Below, in pieces: positions 34,254-43,253 of a DNA stretch of 64,000 nucleotides. The DNA is from Sporosarcina limicola (GTDB lineage Bacteria; Bacillota; Bacilli; Bacillales_A; Planococcaceae). The notes beneath the pieces are model-generated. The model ran no database searches and was not told where the DNA came from. It saw only the letters and a list, made by a program, of their open reading frames with translations. Position 1 is the first letter of the stretch. The number at the start of each line of letters is the position of its first letter. The position numbers and the translations under genes were made by a program. The stretch is from the NCBI RefSeq assembly GCF_014873855.1, contig NZ_JADBEL010000001.1, positions 283,198-347,197 of the forward strand, read 5' to 3'.

Positions 34254-34952
34254 TCAACTTCCCTCCCTAAACAATGACACCATCCAACTCGTGGCGTCTT
34301 TCCCGTATGTATCACGGATTTCGTCAACTGCCTCGTGCGCGATTACACGACCCCCTCTTAGTACTACGATTTCATCGAGCAATGGTTCCACTTCTTTTAA
34401 TTCATGCGTCGACATGAACACCGTTTGTCTTTCCGTATCCGTATAACGAATAAGCCCTTTCGCAATATCATCCCGTACCATCGGATCTAGGCCGGAGAAC
34501 GGTTCATCCAACAAATAATAGTCTGCTTCACGTCCAAGCGTCACCGCAATTTTGACCCGGCCCCGGTTCCCTTTGGACAGATTTTTTATTTTCGAATCAA
34601 GCGATATATTTACAAACTGCGCAATTTCTTTCGCTTTAATTAAATCAAAATCTACGAACTGTGATTCATAGAAATCGAAAAGCTGACCCACCGTGAAGTA
34701 TGGATAAAACAAGTCTGCATCCGGCATATAAGCAACACTTGCAGCCACTCTTCGCGTAATACGACTTCCGCTAAACGTCGCACTTCCCGAGTCAGGTGTC
34801 AACAACCCCGCAACCAACTTAAGCAACGTCGTTTTCCCACTGCCATTTTCTCCGACTAAACCGATGATTTTTCCTAATGGCAGCATTAGCGTCAACCCTT
34901 CGAGTGCTTGCTGTCCCCCGTACTTCTTCGACACATTGTTCAGTTCAATCAT
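34254..34952 (-). CDS. ABC transporter ATP-binding protein (YtrB-like)
   Basis: 232 residues. Walker A GENGSGKTT, signature LSKGNRGRVKIAVTL, Walker B YLLDEPFSGLDP, H-loop FMSTHELKEVE. It overlaps the GntR gene by 4 bases. Likely works with the two paralogous membrane proteins encoded at the head of the operon. Confidence 0.9.
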   Translation of the reverse strand: MIELNNVSKKYGGQQALEGLTLMLPLGKIIGLVGENGSGKTTLLKLVAGLLTPDSGSATFSGSRITRRVAASVAYMPDADLFYPYFTVGQLFDFYESQFVDFDLIKAKEIAQFVNISLDSKIKNLSKGNRGRVKIAVTLGREADYYLLDEPFSGLDPMVRDDIAKGLIRYTDTERQTVFMSTHELKEVEPLLDEIVVLRGGRVIAHEAVDEIRDTYGKDATSWMVSLFREGS

Positions 34953-35314
34953 TTTTCTTCACCCCATTCCTGAAGATATAACACCATTTCATCTTTCGAA
35001 AAGCCAAGCGCCTCCACGTTTTGAATGAATGATGTGACAAGTTGTTCTCTCATTTCATTCCGGAGCAAAGCAATCTTTTCCACATCTTCTGTTACGAAAG
35101 ATCCTTGTCCCCTCTTCGTTTCAGTGATTTCCATCTGCTCCAGCTCCTTATAGACGCGCTGCATCGTATTGGCATTCACACCGGCCTCAATCGCATAATC
35201 ACGAACAGACAGCAACTTCTCCCCGGGTTTCAACATTCCTCGAATAATATCGCCCATAATCCGGTCGATGAGCTGCTGATAAATTGGTTTGTCTGGAAGA
35301 AAATCTATGCCCAT
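34949..35314 (-). CDS. GntR-family regulator, YtrA subgroup
   Basis: 121 residues: a winged HTH (PIYQQLIDRIMGDIIRGMLK, then LLSVRDYAIEAGVNANTMQR and a wing with RGQGSFVTED) and only a short C-terminal dimerisation helix pair, as in YtrA. Such proteins repress ABC operons induced by cell-wall-active agents. It is unusually placed as third gene rather than first. The operator is probably the inverted repeat before the operon. Confidence 0.9.
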   Translation of the reverse strand: MGIDFLPDKPIYQQLIDRIMGDIIRGMLKPGEKLLSVRDYAIEAGVNANTMQRVYKELEQMEITETKRGQGSFVTEDVEKIALLRNEMREQLVTSFIQNVEALGFSKDEMVLYLQEWGEEK

Positions 35315-35317
35315 CGC

Positions 35318-36079
35318 TTACAACCTCACTTTCTTTTCAAACAGCATTGACCCGACTGCGAAATAGATTGCCGTCATAACACCGTGAAGGACAAGACTGC
35401 CGATTGTTAAAATGGCTCCGCCTGGGATAATATAATTGGGCTCCATCATCGTCAGCACCCCATTCATTGGACCCATTTCCTTAACGGTTTGAAACACTCC
35501 CGTAAACCAAATCATCCCCCATGCATACGCCCAAATGATGAACAAGACAAACATAATAATGACTGAGAAAAACCAATCCATACGCGAGCGAAACACCTGG
35601 TAAATTGACCAGAAGAAAAAAACGAGTGCCATTACATAAATGGCATTCAACAAAATGACTGCACCCACGCTAAACAATAGAGCAAGACCATCTACAATAG
35701 AAACTGTTCCACCACCCATATAATAGGAAACACCTACAATTGCTCCACACAATAAAAACGAACAACCTATGATGATGGTGATGAATACAACTTTTGCTCC
35801 AACAAGCTGCCACATGGATGTAGGAGAGTGGAGCCAAATGTCCAGTCGCTTCATTTCCTTGTTCAGACTATCCCAAAACCAAGACACTGCCGAAATCATA
35901 TGAAGTAGAAAGCAAAATACTATCATGGATTTAATATCGACGTCAAAGTTTCCCAATGGCCCATAAAATGTGTGATTAATTATCAAAAACACAATCGTAC
36001 TATTTAATAAGAGCTGTGGAATAACCCCCCATTTCAACAATGCCCATTCTTTGCGCACTAACCCTCTCCATCTTTTCAT
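35318..36079 (-). CDS. ABC transporter membrane subunit, paralogue 2
   Basis: 253 residues, six membrane helices, opening RWRGLVRKEWALLKWGVIPQ and ending MLFEKKVRL. It shares opening, the KRLDIWLHSPTS loop and the ending with the gene before it, so the two are tandem duplicates and likely form a heterodimer. The ribosome site of the next gene is inside the shared ending. Confidence 0.78.
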   Translation of the reverse strand: MKRWRGLVRKEWALLKWGVIPQLLLNSTIVFLIINHTFYGPLGNFDVDIKSMIVFCFLLHMISAVSWFWDSLNKEMKRLDIWLHSPTSMWQLVGAKVVFITIIIGCSFLLCGAIVGVSYYMGGGTVSIVDGLALLFSVGAVILLNAIYVMALVFFFWSIYQVFRSRMDWFFSVIIMFVLFIIWAYAWGMIWFTGVFQTVKEMGPMNGVLTMMEPNYIIPGGAILTIGSLVLHGVMTAIYFAVGSMLFEKKVRL

Positions 36080-36083
36080 ACGC

Positions 36084-36866
36084 TTACAACCTCACTTTCT
36101 TTTCAAACAAGACGGTTGCAACGATGAACATGATCACTGTGAAAAGTACGTCAAATACAATTTGTCCTGTATAAAAAGTCGCGCCGGTCAGTTCAAAATA
36201 ACCTTTTTCAATATCGAGCTTAGGGTTTTTTAATTGTAATAAATCAACCGGGCCGACTTTTACTATCTTGTTGTATAGATCTGAATTCCCCGTTATTTGG
36301 ACTACGTACGATGAAAAGAAGAACAAAATAATCGTGACGGGAATTGAAAACCCTTTAATATAAGGCCTCATCAATTGATACAGCACCCAGAAAAAGAATC
36401 CCGTGCACAGGATTGAAATCGAAGCTACAAATAATACAACCACGAAAATACTGCCATAAAACAGGAGTGCATTGAACGTTAGAATAGATGGTGTTAAAAA
36501 TGCATAGTATAGCGCGAGAACAATTGTTGGAATGAACAATCCACCAGTACCAATTAGCATCGCAAAAACCACTTTCGATCCAATCAGTTTAAAAATAGAT
36601 GCATTCGAATGAAGCCACATATCCGGACGCTTCATGTCCCTCTCCAACATGGTAAATAACGCAATCACTGGTGCCAACACACTTGCGCTCGCCCACATAA
36701 AACAAATAACAAGGGCAATTTCAAAAACATGCACACCCGCTCCCAAAAATCGGGTTATGATTATCGGAAGAATCGACATCGTAGCAACTGCAAATAGTGC
36801 ACTCACAAGCAACAGCCTCTTCATCGTCACCCATTCTTTTCTCAATAACCCATTCCACTGTTGCAT
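36084..36866 (-). CDS. ABC transporter membrane subunit, paralogue 1
   Basis: 260 residues from the ATG at 36866 (AGGAGGT upstream). Six helices; opening QQWNGLLRKEWVTMKRLLLV, KRPDMWLHSNASIFKL loop and the ending VLFEKKVRL, all mirrored in the next gene. First gene of the operon, directly behind the proposed operator. Confidence 0.78.
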   Translation of the reverse strand: MQQWNGLLRKEWVTMKRLLLVSALFAVATMSILPIIITRFLGAGVHVFEIALVICFMWASASVLAPVIALFTMLERDMKRPDMWLHSNASIFKLIGSKVVFAMLIGTGGLFIPTIVLALYYAFLTPSILTFNALLFYGSIFVVVLFVASISILCTGFFFWVLYQLMRPYIKGFSIPVTIILFFFSSYVVQITGNSDLYNKIVKVGPVDLLQLKNPKLDIEKGYFELTGATFYTGQIVFDVLFTVIMFIVATVLFEKKVRL

Positions 36867-36886
36867 CAACTTACCTCCTTTCATAC

Positions 36887-36931
36887 TAGTGTATTAGTTA
36901 CATAGTACACTATATATAAAGAAATTGTAAA
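36887..36931 (-). promoter_or_regulatory. Promoter and GntR-type operator of the ABC operon
   Basis: Minus strand TTTACA (36931-36926), 18-base spacer, TACTAT (36907-36902). TAGTGTA (36887-36893) and TACACTA (36906-36912) form an inverted repeat with a 12-base centre over the -10. The spacing and position suit repression by the YtrA-like regulator. Confidence 0.65.
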
Positions 36932-37181
36932 GAGATTTGTTGAGATGAAATTTTCAATATCATCATGTTGATATACAAAAAAGTTTCTACATACCTTTTC
37001 TGCTAGGCAGACAAGAATAAGAAACTCGCAGTCGTTCCATCTACTCAATCTATCAGTAAATTCAATGGAATTTAATCAAACCAATAAGAATTACTTATCA
37101 ATTAGTATCCAAAAAGGTTCATAGTGCTTCGATGTATGGAAGACTATACTAAAGATACAACGTTCAAAGGAGAGATGGACA

Positions 37182-37550
37182 ATGAGTACATTCCTTACAG
37201 GTATTGATCACATCCAAATTGCAGCTCCAACTGGTTCAGAAGATGCAGCTCGTCACTTTTACGGGGAACTGCTCGGTATGGAAGAGATTCCGAAGCCAGA
37301 AAACTTGAAAGGACGAGGCGGTTGCTGGTTCCTATGCGGTCCACATGAGGTGCATATTGGCATCCAAGCTGAGTTTACCCCAGCGAAAAAAGCGCATCCC
37401 GGATTTACCGTGAATACGCTCGAGCAGTTGAAATTACGATTGAAAGAAGCCGGCTCTATCATTAGTGAAGAACCGCCAATTGAAGGTCGTTGCCGCTTTT
37501 TCACACATGATCCGTTTGGTAATCGGATTGAGTTTTTAGAGTTTGAATGA
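37182..37550 (+). CDS. VOC-superfamily (glyoxalase/dioxygenase-fold) protein
   Basis: 122 residues, AAAGGAGAG upstream of the ATG. Two beta-alpha-beta-beta-beta modules: GIDHIQIAAPTGSEDAARHF with LLGMEEIPKPENLKGRGGCW, and HPGFTVNTLEQLKLRLKEAG with RCRFFTHDPFGNRIEFLEFE. His at the start and Glu at the end could bind a metal. The reaction is not predictable. It stands alone, and a family C array follows. Confidence 0.85.
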   Translation: MSTFLTGIDHIQIAAPTGSEDAARHFYGELLGMEEIPKPENLKGRGGCWFLCGPHEVHIGIQAEFTPAKKAHPGFTVNTLEQLKLRLKEAGSIISEEPPIEGRCRFFTHDPFGNRIEFLEFE

Positions 37551-37571
37551 AGAATGAATGACGGTTGGATT

Positions 37572-37908
37572 GCCATGGTAGTTCGGGTGTCCCATGGCAG
37601 TTTTTCGATTTGCCATGACAGTTTTACGGATTGCCATAACAGTTCCGCCGCGCCATTACAGTTTTTCACTTTGCCCTCACAGTTTCTCGATTTGCCATGA
37701 CAGTTTCGTCGCGCCATTACAGTTTTCCACTTTGCCCTCACAGTTTCACGGATTGCCATGACAGTTCAGCCGAGCCATTACAGTTTCTCGCTTCGCCCTC
37801 ACAGTTTCACGGATTGCCATAACAGTTCAGCCGCGCCATTACAGTTTCACACTTTGCCCTCACAGTTTCACGGATTGCCATGACAGTTTCGCCGCGCTCT
37901 TACAGTTT
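37572..37908 (+). repeat. Family C array 1: 61-bp higher-order units of three ~20-bp subunits
   Basis: The trimer is GCCATGACAGTTTCGCCGC (19), GCCATTACAGTTTTCCACTTT without its last base counted as 21 with the next start, and GCCCTCACAGTTTCACGGAT (21). Third-order starts at 37633, 37694, 37755, 37816 and 37877 are all exactly 61 apart. The array runs between the convergent VOC and histidine-kinase genes, and its last unit covers the kinase stop codon. Confidence 0.88.
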
Positions 37909-39564
37909 AGGAATCTTAATCCTAATAGTCGTCCCTTGTCCGCTCGATTCCACATCTATTTCACCGTCGTGTGCTTCGACTAACTGCCTTGCAATCGTTA
38001 ATCCGAGTCCCGTTCCACTTTCATCCGAAGTCGTATTCGTTCCTCGGTAATATCGATTGAACAAATTCTCCACTATATCAGCAGTCATTCCTTCCCCTTC
38101 ATCTCGCACTTCAAGTAGCACTGAATCATCCTTCGCAGAAATAGCTATATGAATCGGTGTGTGATCTGGATTATGCTTTACTGCATTTCCAATCACGTTA
38201 TCGAGCACCCGGCTAAACCGTATGGGATCGATAAAGACGTAAATAGACCCTTCCATTTCGGACAAACGAATATCTTCCGCAATATACCTTTTAGCATACC
38301 CCACAATATATTCGCCAAGTTCAACGCGTTCCTTTTCAAGTAGTACCCCGTCATTTTTCAACTGATACGTATAGGTCAAGTCATCAATTAATGCGTCCAT
38401 GTAATCCGCTTTGTCTCTCATCGTACATGCGAAATCCCTCACTTCATCACCCGTCCATGAATGATCCGATGAAAGCATAACCGCATATCCATATACTGAA
38501 CTTAATGGTGTTTTCAAATCATGGGACAGGCCCGTAATCCACTCCTCCCGCAGTTTTTCCGTCAGTTGTAACTTTCGTTCATTGTCTGCAAGGTTCATCG
38601 ATAACATGAAAAGTGAACGATCTATATCTTCATAAATCCGGTATTTCCGCTTCAATCTGCCGTCTGAATTTACACGAAGCTTAGTATCCTTAAGTTGTGA
38701 ATAATCTTTTCGTGCCAACTGCTCGATCCGTTTAAGGAAATAGAGGACAGGTCTCCCAAGCCTCGTTCCAATCCACAGTGAATAGATAAGCGTGAATAAT
38801 AGCAAGAAGACATGAAAAATAAGGAAAGCAAGTCCCATTTTTTTAAGTATAGTGATCATTTTCGAATCAAACGAGAAAAAATAGGGATTTTCCATTCGGA
38901 CAACAGCTGTACTTCCATCAGAAAGTAAAACTGTTGCAATAATTTCCTTCTGCTCCGTTAATAAATTAGACGCACTTAATAAATCCGTGCCTCGAAGCGC
39001 TTCTTTTGAAGAGCCATTCACAACTTCAATACGATTACCAAGCGCATCATATCGTTCAAAAACCGCATCTGCCACTTTAACATATTCAGTTCCTTCGGTC
39101 GATAATAGTGGGAAATCCCTTTCTCTTTGGAGTGTCTCCAATAACGCATCGGCTTTTGTATACTCTGTAAAAAGTAAAAACACCCCATTTTCAAATTGCC
39201 ATAAATAATTACCCTTGTCGTTTTGAAGTTTGCTGAAATCAGAAAAGGTATATATGTCGGGATGAATTTCTCCCTTCCCTGATGTTGCGACAACTCTCCC
39301 ATCTCCTGCAATAAGTCGGACAATCCCCCCGCTCCGTTCCGCTAGCTCAATTAAATCATTGGACATTGAATATTTTCCGATTGCTGTTCGACTGATCCCC
39401 TTTTCCAAATCAGAAGAAACGGCCTCTCGAATGTCTTCTTCAAAACTAGAAAATGTCATCGTAAATGCACCCATTAAAATTCCGAATGAAACCACTATAA
39501 GGACAGCGTAAAACATGAAAAAATAGGTAACAAAACGAATGGTCATCTTCCGTGATAAATTCAT
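37900..39564 (-). CDS. Two-component sensor histidine kinase
   Basis: 554 residues from the ATG at 39564 (GAGGGGATGATGAA upstream). Helix 1 (~8-32), a ~215-residue outside sensor region, helix 2 (~250-275), HAMP-like linker, HisKA with the His in GLSHDLKTPLSSVYGYAV, then ATPase motifs RVLDNVIGNAVKHN, VRDEGEGM and SGTGLGLTIARQLVEAHDGE. It is translated 4 bases after the response regulator stop. The stimulus is unknown. The last two codons and the stop lie within a family C repeat unit. Confidence 0.93.
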   Translation of the reverse strand: MNLSRKMTIRFVTYFFMFYAVLIVVSFGILMGAFTMTFSSFEEDIREAVSSDLEKGISRTAIGKYSMSNDLIELAERSGGIVRLIAGDGRVVATSGKGEIHPDIYTFSDFSKLQNDKGNYLWQFENGVFLLFTEYTKADALLETLQRERDFPLLSTEGTEYVKVADAVFERYDALGNRIEVVNGSSKEALRGTDLLSASNLLTEQKEIIATVLLSDGSTAVVRMENPYFFSFDSKMITILKKMGLAFLIFHVFLLLFTLIYSLWIGTRLGRPVLYFLKRIEQLARKDYSQLKDTKLRVNSDGRLKRKYRIYEDIDRSLFMLSMNLADNERKLQLTEKLREEWITGLSHDLKTPLSSVYGYAVMLSSDHSWTGDEVRDFACTMRDKADYMDALIDDLTYTYQLKNDGVLLEKERVELGEYIVGYAKRYIAEDIRLSEMEGSIYVFIDPIRFSRVLDNVIGNAVKHNPDHTPIHIAISAKDDSVLLEVRDEGEGMTADIVENLFNRYYRGTNTTSDESGTGLGLTIARQLVEAHDGEIDVESSGQGTTIRIKIPKL

Positions 39565-39568
39565 TTCA

Positions 39569-40264
39569 TCATCCCCTCGTTTGCAACTTATAGCCAAGTC
39601 CGCGAATCGTAACTAGAAGTTCTGGACTTCCAGGACTTTCTTCGATTTTCTCTCGTAACTTACGAATATGAACCATAATCGTATTGTCGTCGATAAAACT
39701 ATCCGCCCCCCATACTTGTTCATAAAGTTGTTCTTTTGAAAGTACTTGATTAGGATGCTGACAAAATAGATGCAACAAGTGAAATTGTTTTCCTGTGATG
39801 GGGACCGTTTCTCCGTCCACAGTCAATTTTGCGGCATTTACGTCCAATAGAAATCGCCCATAATCATAATGAACTCTTTCATTGTTCGTCGTAGATACAT
39901 AGCGGCTCGTCTGTACTTTTACGCGTGCTGCGAGTTCCATCGGGTTAAATGGTTTCGTTATATAATCATCCGCACCGTGCATGAATCCACGGATTTTATC
40001 CGCATCCGACGCTTTTGCTGTCAGGAAGAAAATCGGCGCATCTGATTGTTTACGAATTTGTTCTGCAAGTTCAAGCCCCGTTCCATCTGGCAGCATGATA
40101 TCAAGAATATGTAAATCATACGTCTTCCCTAGAATAAGCGCTTCCGCTTCCCGATACGTTGTACAAACGTCAATATCCGTGAATCCTTCCTTACGTAAAA
40201 TAATATCTACCATATCTCCAATTGCTCGTTCATCATCCAAAACGAGTATTTTTGCCTGTTTCAC
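39569..40264 (-). CDS. OmpR-family response regulator
   Basis: 231 residues. Receiver: ILVLDDERAIGDMVDIILRK, phospho-Asp in YDLHILDIMLPDGTGLEL, FFLTAKASDADKIRG and DDYITKPFNPMEL. C-terminal winged helix with LFCQHPNQVLSKEQLYEQVW and VHIRKLREKIEESP. Operon with the kinase that follows. Targets unknown; the divergent DUF418 gene is a candidate by position only. Confidence 0.94.
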   Translation of the reverse strand: MKQAKILVLDDERAIGDMVDIILRKEGFTDIDVCTTYREAEALILGKTYDLHILDIMLPDGTGLELAEQIRKQSDAPIFFLTAKASDADKIRGFMHGADDYITKPFNPMELAARVKVQTSRYVSTTNNERVHYDYGRFLLDVNAAKLTVDGETVPITGKQFHLLHLFCQHPNQVLSKEQLYEQVWGADSFIDDNTIMVHIRKLREKIEESPGSPELLVTIRGLGYKLQTRG

Positions 40265-40520
40265 TAAATTACCTCCAAAATTTAAGGTCCTGTTAAGGTT
40301 TCTGTCACCTTTTTATAAGCTTCATCCTTCATACTAACAAATGAGCGTGTAAATCAACCATGACAATGCCTAACTATCCACGTATTATTAAAAGGTCTAG
40401 TATAATACTCGCGGCGATTGGCATGGGTAGTGGTCTTTATCTCGGCTATGTCGGGATTAAACTGTGATAATTTCTGTCGGTGCTGATGAAAGACCTATTT
40501 TTATAAGGGGAGATAAAATT

Positions 40521-41675
40521 TTGCCATCAACTACAACTAGAGTTAATTCAATAGACGGAATACGAGGATGGAGTTTGTTTGGAATCCTTCTTGCCAACTT
40601 ACTTATTTTTCAATATGGGATTTTTGGAAAGGATGAAATTGCATACTTTGACCTTTCATCAGGCAACCTGTTTTCCTATTATTTCACAAAGATATTCATA
40701 GAGGGCGCGTTCATGCCGATCTTTACGTTCATATTTGGCTATTCACTTATTTTAATGAAGAATAGCCTTGAACGTAAACAGCTACGAGTCAAATGGCATT
40801 TGTTTAGAAGATTTATTGTATTAATGGTATTCGGACTTTTACATAGTATCTTTTTGTGGGAAGGGGATATTTTATTCCTCTACGGGTTAATGGGGATCTT
40901 TCTTTTATTATTCGTGAATCGCAAACCTAAAACGCTGCTTATATGGGCAGTCATTCTTTTTTCAATTATCACGGCTGGGAGTTTCTTTAATTCAGGAGAA
41001 GATTTTGAACTAACAAGTGCGGAAAAAATGGCAACGTATCTTGATGAAACCATGACCGCATACAGCACTGGAACTTACGGGGAAATTAAAGACCACCGGA
41101 ATAATGAAGATCCCATGGAGTTGGATGGAGGAGAAGCTGCCTTCATGCTCTTACTCATGCCAATCCTTTTGAGTCCTTTGTTTTTATTCGGGATGTATGC
41201 AGCACATAGAAAGTGGTTGCTTGATCCTCTCAAAGAAAAGAGAACCTATTGGATTGGAATTTTACTCTTTATTCCACTTGGGCTATTTCTAAAAAACGCG
41301 CATTATTTAGGCTCGTTACCCGACATGGCTGAAACAGGAGGAATTATCCTTTCACTTGGATATATAAGTCTCTTTGCTTTTGCCTACACCAAACTCCATG
41401 CACACCCATTATTAACTGCCTTTGAAAACGTTGGGAAATTGTCTTTGACAAATTACATCACGCAGACTGTTATCTGTACGTTTATCTTTTACGGCTATGG
41501 GCTTGGACTTTTCGGGAAATTGGGCGCTACTGGCGGAATTATTTTGGGTATCGCAATCTTTTCCCTTCAAGTCGTTGGGAGTACCTTGTATTTAAAATAT
41601 TTCAATCAAGGACCTCTTGAAAAGTTAATGAGGGTTTTCGTGTATTTGAGGATTTCTTCTTCTAGAGGAAAGTGA
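40521..41675 (+). CDS. DUF418-family membrane protein (YeiB-like)
   Basis: About 384 residues from the TTG at 40521 with GGGGAG eight bases upstream; the frame is open 19 codons further but without a site. Around ten helices. Opening TRVNSIDGIRGWSLFGILLA and the C-terminal NVGKLSLTNYITQTVICTFI plus GPLEKLMR are diagnostic of DUF418. The fold is related to membrane acyltransferases; function unproven. Confidence 0.88.
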   Translation: MPSTTTRVNSIDGIRGWSLFGILLANLLIFQYGIFGKDEIAYFDLSSGNLFSYYFTKIFIEGAFMPIFTFIFGYSLILMKNSLERKQLRVKWHLFRRFIVLMVFGLLHSIFLWEGDILFLYGLMGIFLLLFVNRKPKTLLIWAVILFSIITAGSFFNSGEDFELTSAEKMATYLDETMTAYSTGTYGEIKDHRNNEDPMELDGGEAAFMLLLMPILLSPLFLFGMYAAHRKWLLDPLKEKRTYWIGILLFIPLGLFLKNAHYLGSLPDMAETGGIILSLGYISLFAFAYTKLHAHPLLTAFENVGKLSLTNYITQTVICTFIFYGYGLGLFGKLGATGGIILGIAIFSLQVVGSTLYLKYFNQGPLEKLMRVFVYLRISSSRGK

Positions 41676-41765
41676 CAATTGAAGTAATATCAAGTGAAAC
41701 AATAAAATCCGCATTCACAGTAATGAGCCCTATTGACGAGGACGGGTAGGGTAGAAAAACATCAT

Positions 41766-41800
41766 AAAGAGCTACAAACCGCGATGGTTTGTAGCTCTTT
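41766..41800 (+). terminator. Terminator of the DUF418 gene
   Basis: AAAGAGCTACAAACC / GGTTTGTAGCTCTTT 15-pair stem, 5-base loop, then ATTTTTG. Confidence 0.9.
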
Positions 41801-41867
41801 ATTTTTGTTGATATAACAATGCTCCAATATCAAAATCAATCTCTACAGTATAAGGTGCTCCTGAATA

Positions 41868-42306
41868 GTATGACAGTCCGACCGAGCCATTACAGTTCTA
41901 CGCTTTGTCCTTACAGTTTCTCGATTCGCCATGACAGTTCCGCCGAGCCATTACAGTTTTACACTTTGTCCTTACAGTTTCTCGATTCGCCATGACAGTT
42001 CCGCCGAGCCATTACGGTTTTACGCTTTGCCCTCACAGTTTCTCGGATTGCCATGACAGTTCTGCCGCGCCATTACAGTTTTCCACTTTGCCCTTACAGT
42101 TTCTCGATTTGCCATGACAGTTCCGCCGAGCCATTACAGTTTTCCACTTTGTCCTTACAGTTTCTCGATTTGCCATGACAGTTCTGCCGCGCCATTACAG
42201 TTTTCCACTTCGCCCTCACAGTTTCACGGATTGCCATGACAGTCCGACCGAGCCATTACAGTTTTACGCTTTGCCCTCACAGTTTCTCGGATTGCCATGA
42301 CAGTTC
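41868..42306 (+). repeat. Family C array 2: seven 61-bp higher-order units
   Basis: GCCATGACAG subunits start at 41928, 41989, 42050, 42111, 42172, 42233 and 42294, all exactly 61 bases apart, with GCCATTACAG and GYCCTYACAG subunits between. Same unit order and orientation as the array 4 kb to the left. It fills the gap between the convergent DUF418 and importer ATPase genes. Confidence 0.9.
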
Positions 42307-42328
42307 CACAGAAATCAGAACACTCACC

Positions 42329-43066
42329 TCAGACTAAACCACGACTAAACATCGAGCCAAATAGTTTCTTCGAATACGTATGCGAAAACTCGAATTCACC
42401 ATCCACCTTAACGCTTTCCTCCACAATTTTCCCATCTTTCATGATATAAATGCGGTCGCATATATACTCGACAACTTGTAAGTCATGGGAAATGAAGAGC
42501 ATAGCCATGCCAGTTTCACGATTCAACTCGATTAGTAAATCAATAATTTCTCTTTGTATTAAACGGTCCAGGCTTGAGACGATTTCATCGCAAACTAGCA
42601 ATTTCGGATTCACAAGGATAGACCTAAGCAAATTAACGCGCTGTCTCTCACCGCCGCTCAGTTCGGATGGACGTCGATTCAAGTGTGCATCGGTCAGTTT
42701 TACACTCCCAAGCATGTCGCGAATATGCGCCGCCCGATCCCCTTCGCTATTACGTAGCGGTTCCATCAAAATTTCCCTGACAGTCCAGGATGGATTAAGA
42801 GCAGCTGACGCATTTTGAAAAACGAGTTGGCAATCTTCGTAAAAGGTTTTCCTCAAACGCTTAGTAACGGGCGTTCCATTGAATGAAATAACCCCCGTTT
42901 CAGGAGCTTCAAGCTGCATGATAAGCCGTGATAGCGTGCTCTTTCCACTGCCACTTTCTCCAATAAGGCCAACAATTTCGCCTTCCCCGACGGATAAATC
43001 AATGTCACGAAGAACCTTATTCCCTTTGCGATAGCTTTTCGACACATTTTCCACCGTTAATAACAT
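42329..43066 (-). CDS. nikE: Nickel/peptide ABC importer ATP-binding protein (NikE/OppF-like)
   Basis: 245 residues from the ATG at 43066 (GGAGGG upstream). Walker A GESGSGKST, signature LSGGERQRVNLLRSIL, Walker B LLVCDEIVSSLD, H-loop MLFISHDLQVVEYI. Last gene of the importer operon. It is shorter than OppF because the C-terminal Fe-S/zinc-type extension is missing, as in nickel-type systems. A 187-base gap separates it from the other ATPase gene, unlike the tight spacing in the rest of the operon. Confidence 0.75.
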   Translation of the reverse strand: MLLTVENVSKSYRKGNKVLRDIDLSVGEGEIVGLIGESGSGKSTLSRLIMQLEAPETGVISFNGTPVTKRLRKTFYEDCQLVFQNASAALNPSWTVREILMEPLRNSEGDRAAHIRDMLGSVKLTDAHLNRRPSELSGGERQRVNLLRSILVNPKLLVCDEIVSSLDRLIQREIIDLLIELNRETGMAMLFISHDLQVVEYICDRIYIMKDGKIVEESVKVDGEFEFSHTYSKKLFGSMFSRGLV

Positions 43067-43253
43067 CAGCTTTCCCTCCATTTCCCCAGATTAAGTACGC
43101 CCTGGCATATTTGCGACAATAAGGAGGAATGAAATTCAATTCCTCCCCGCTAACTGACCTGAGTCGCCAAAAACGCCATGTCCTGTGACATTGCCAACTT
43201 ACCTACACCGAGTAGGTCTTCAAGCAGGTCCAAGCTTGCTCAATTCACTCCCT
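43067..43253. other. Unusual gap inside the importer operon
   Basis: The minus strand reads SLDLLEDLLGVGKLAMSQDM then AFLATQVS and stop (about 43235-43155), directly after an in-frame TGA and without a well-placed start. It may be a microprotein or the remnant of a lost gene between the two ATPase genes. Confidence 0.3.

Noticed and set aside
37259..37759. 166-codon minus-strand open frame through the family C array and antisense to the VOC gene
   Set aside because: It is mostly antisense to a clear gene and otherwise translated repeat; a 61-bp period shifts the frame, and it has no ribosome site.
40363..40470. 35-codon plus-strand open frame (MTMPNYPRIIKRSS...)
   Set aside because: No ribosome-binding site, and it sits in the promoter region of the DUF418 gene.
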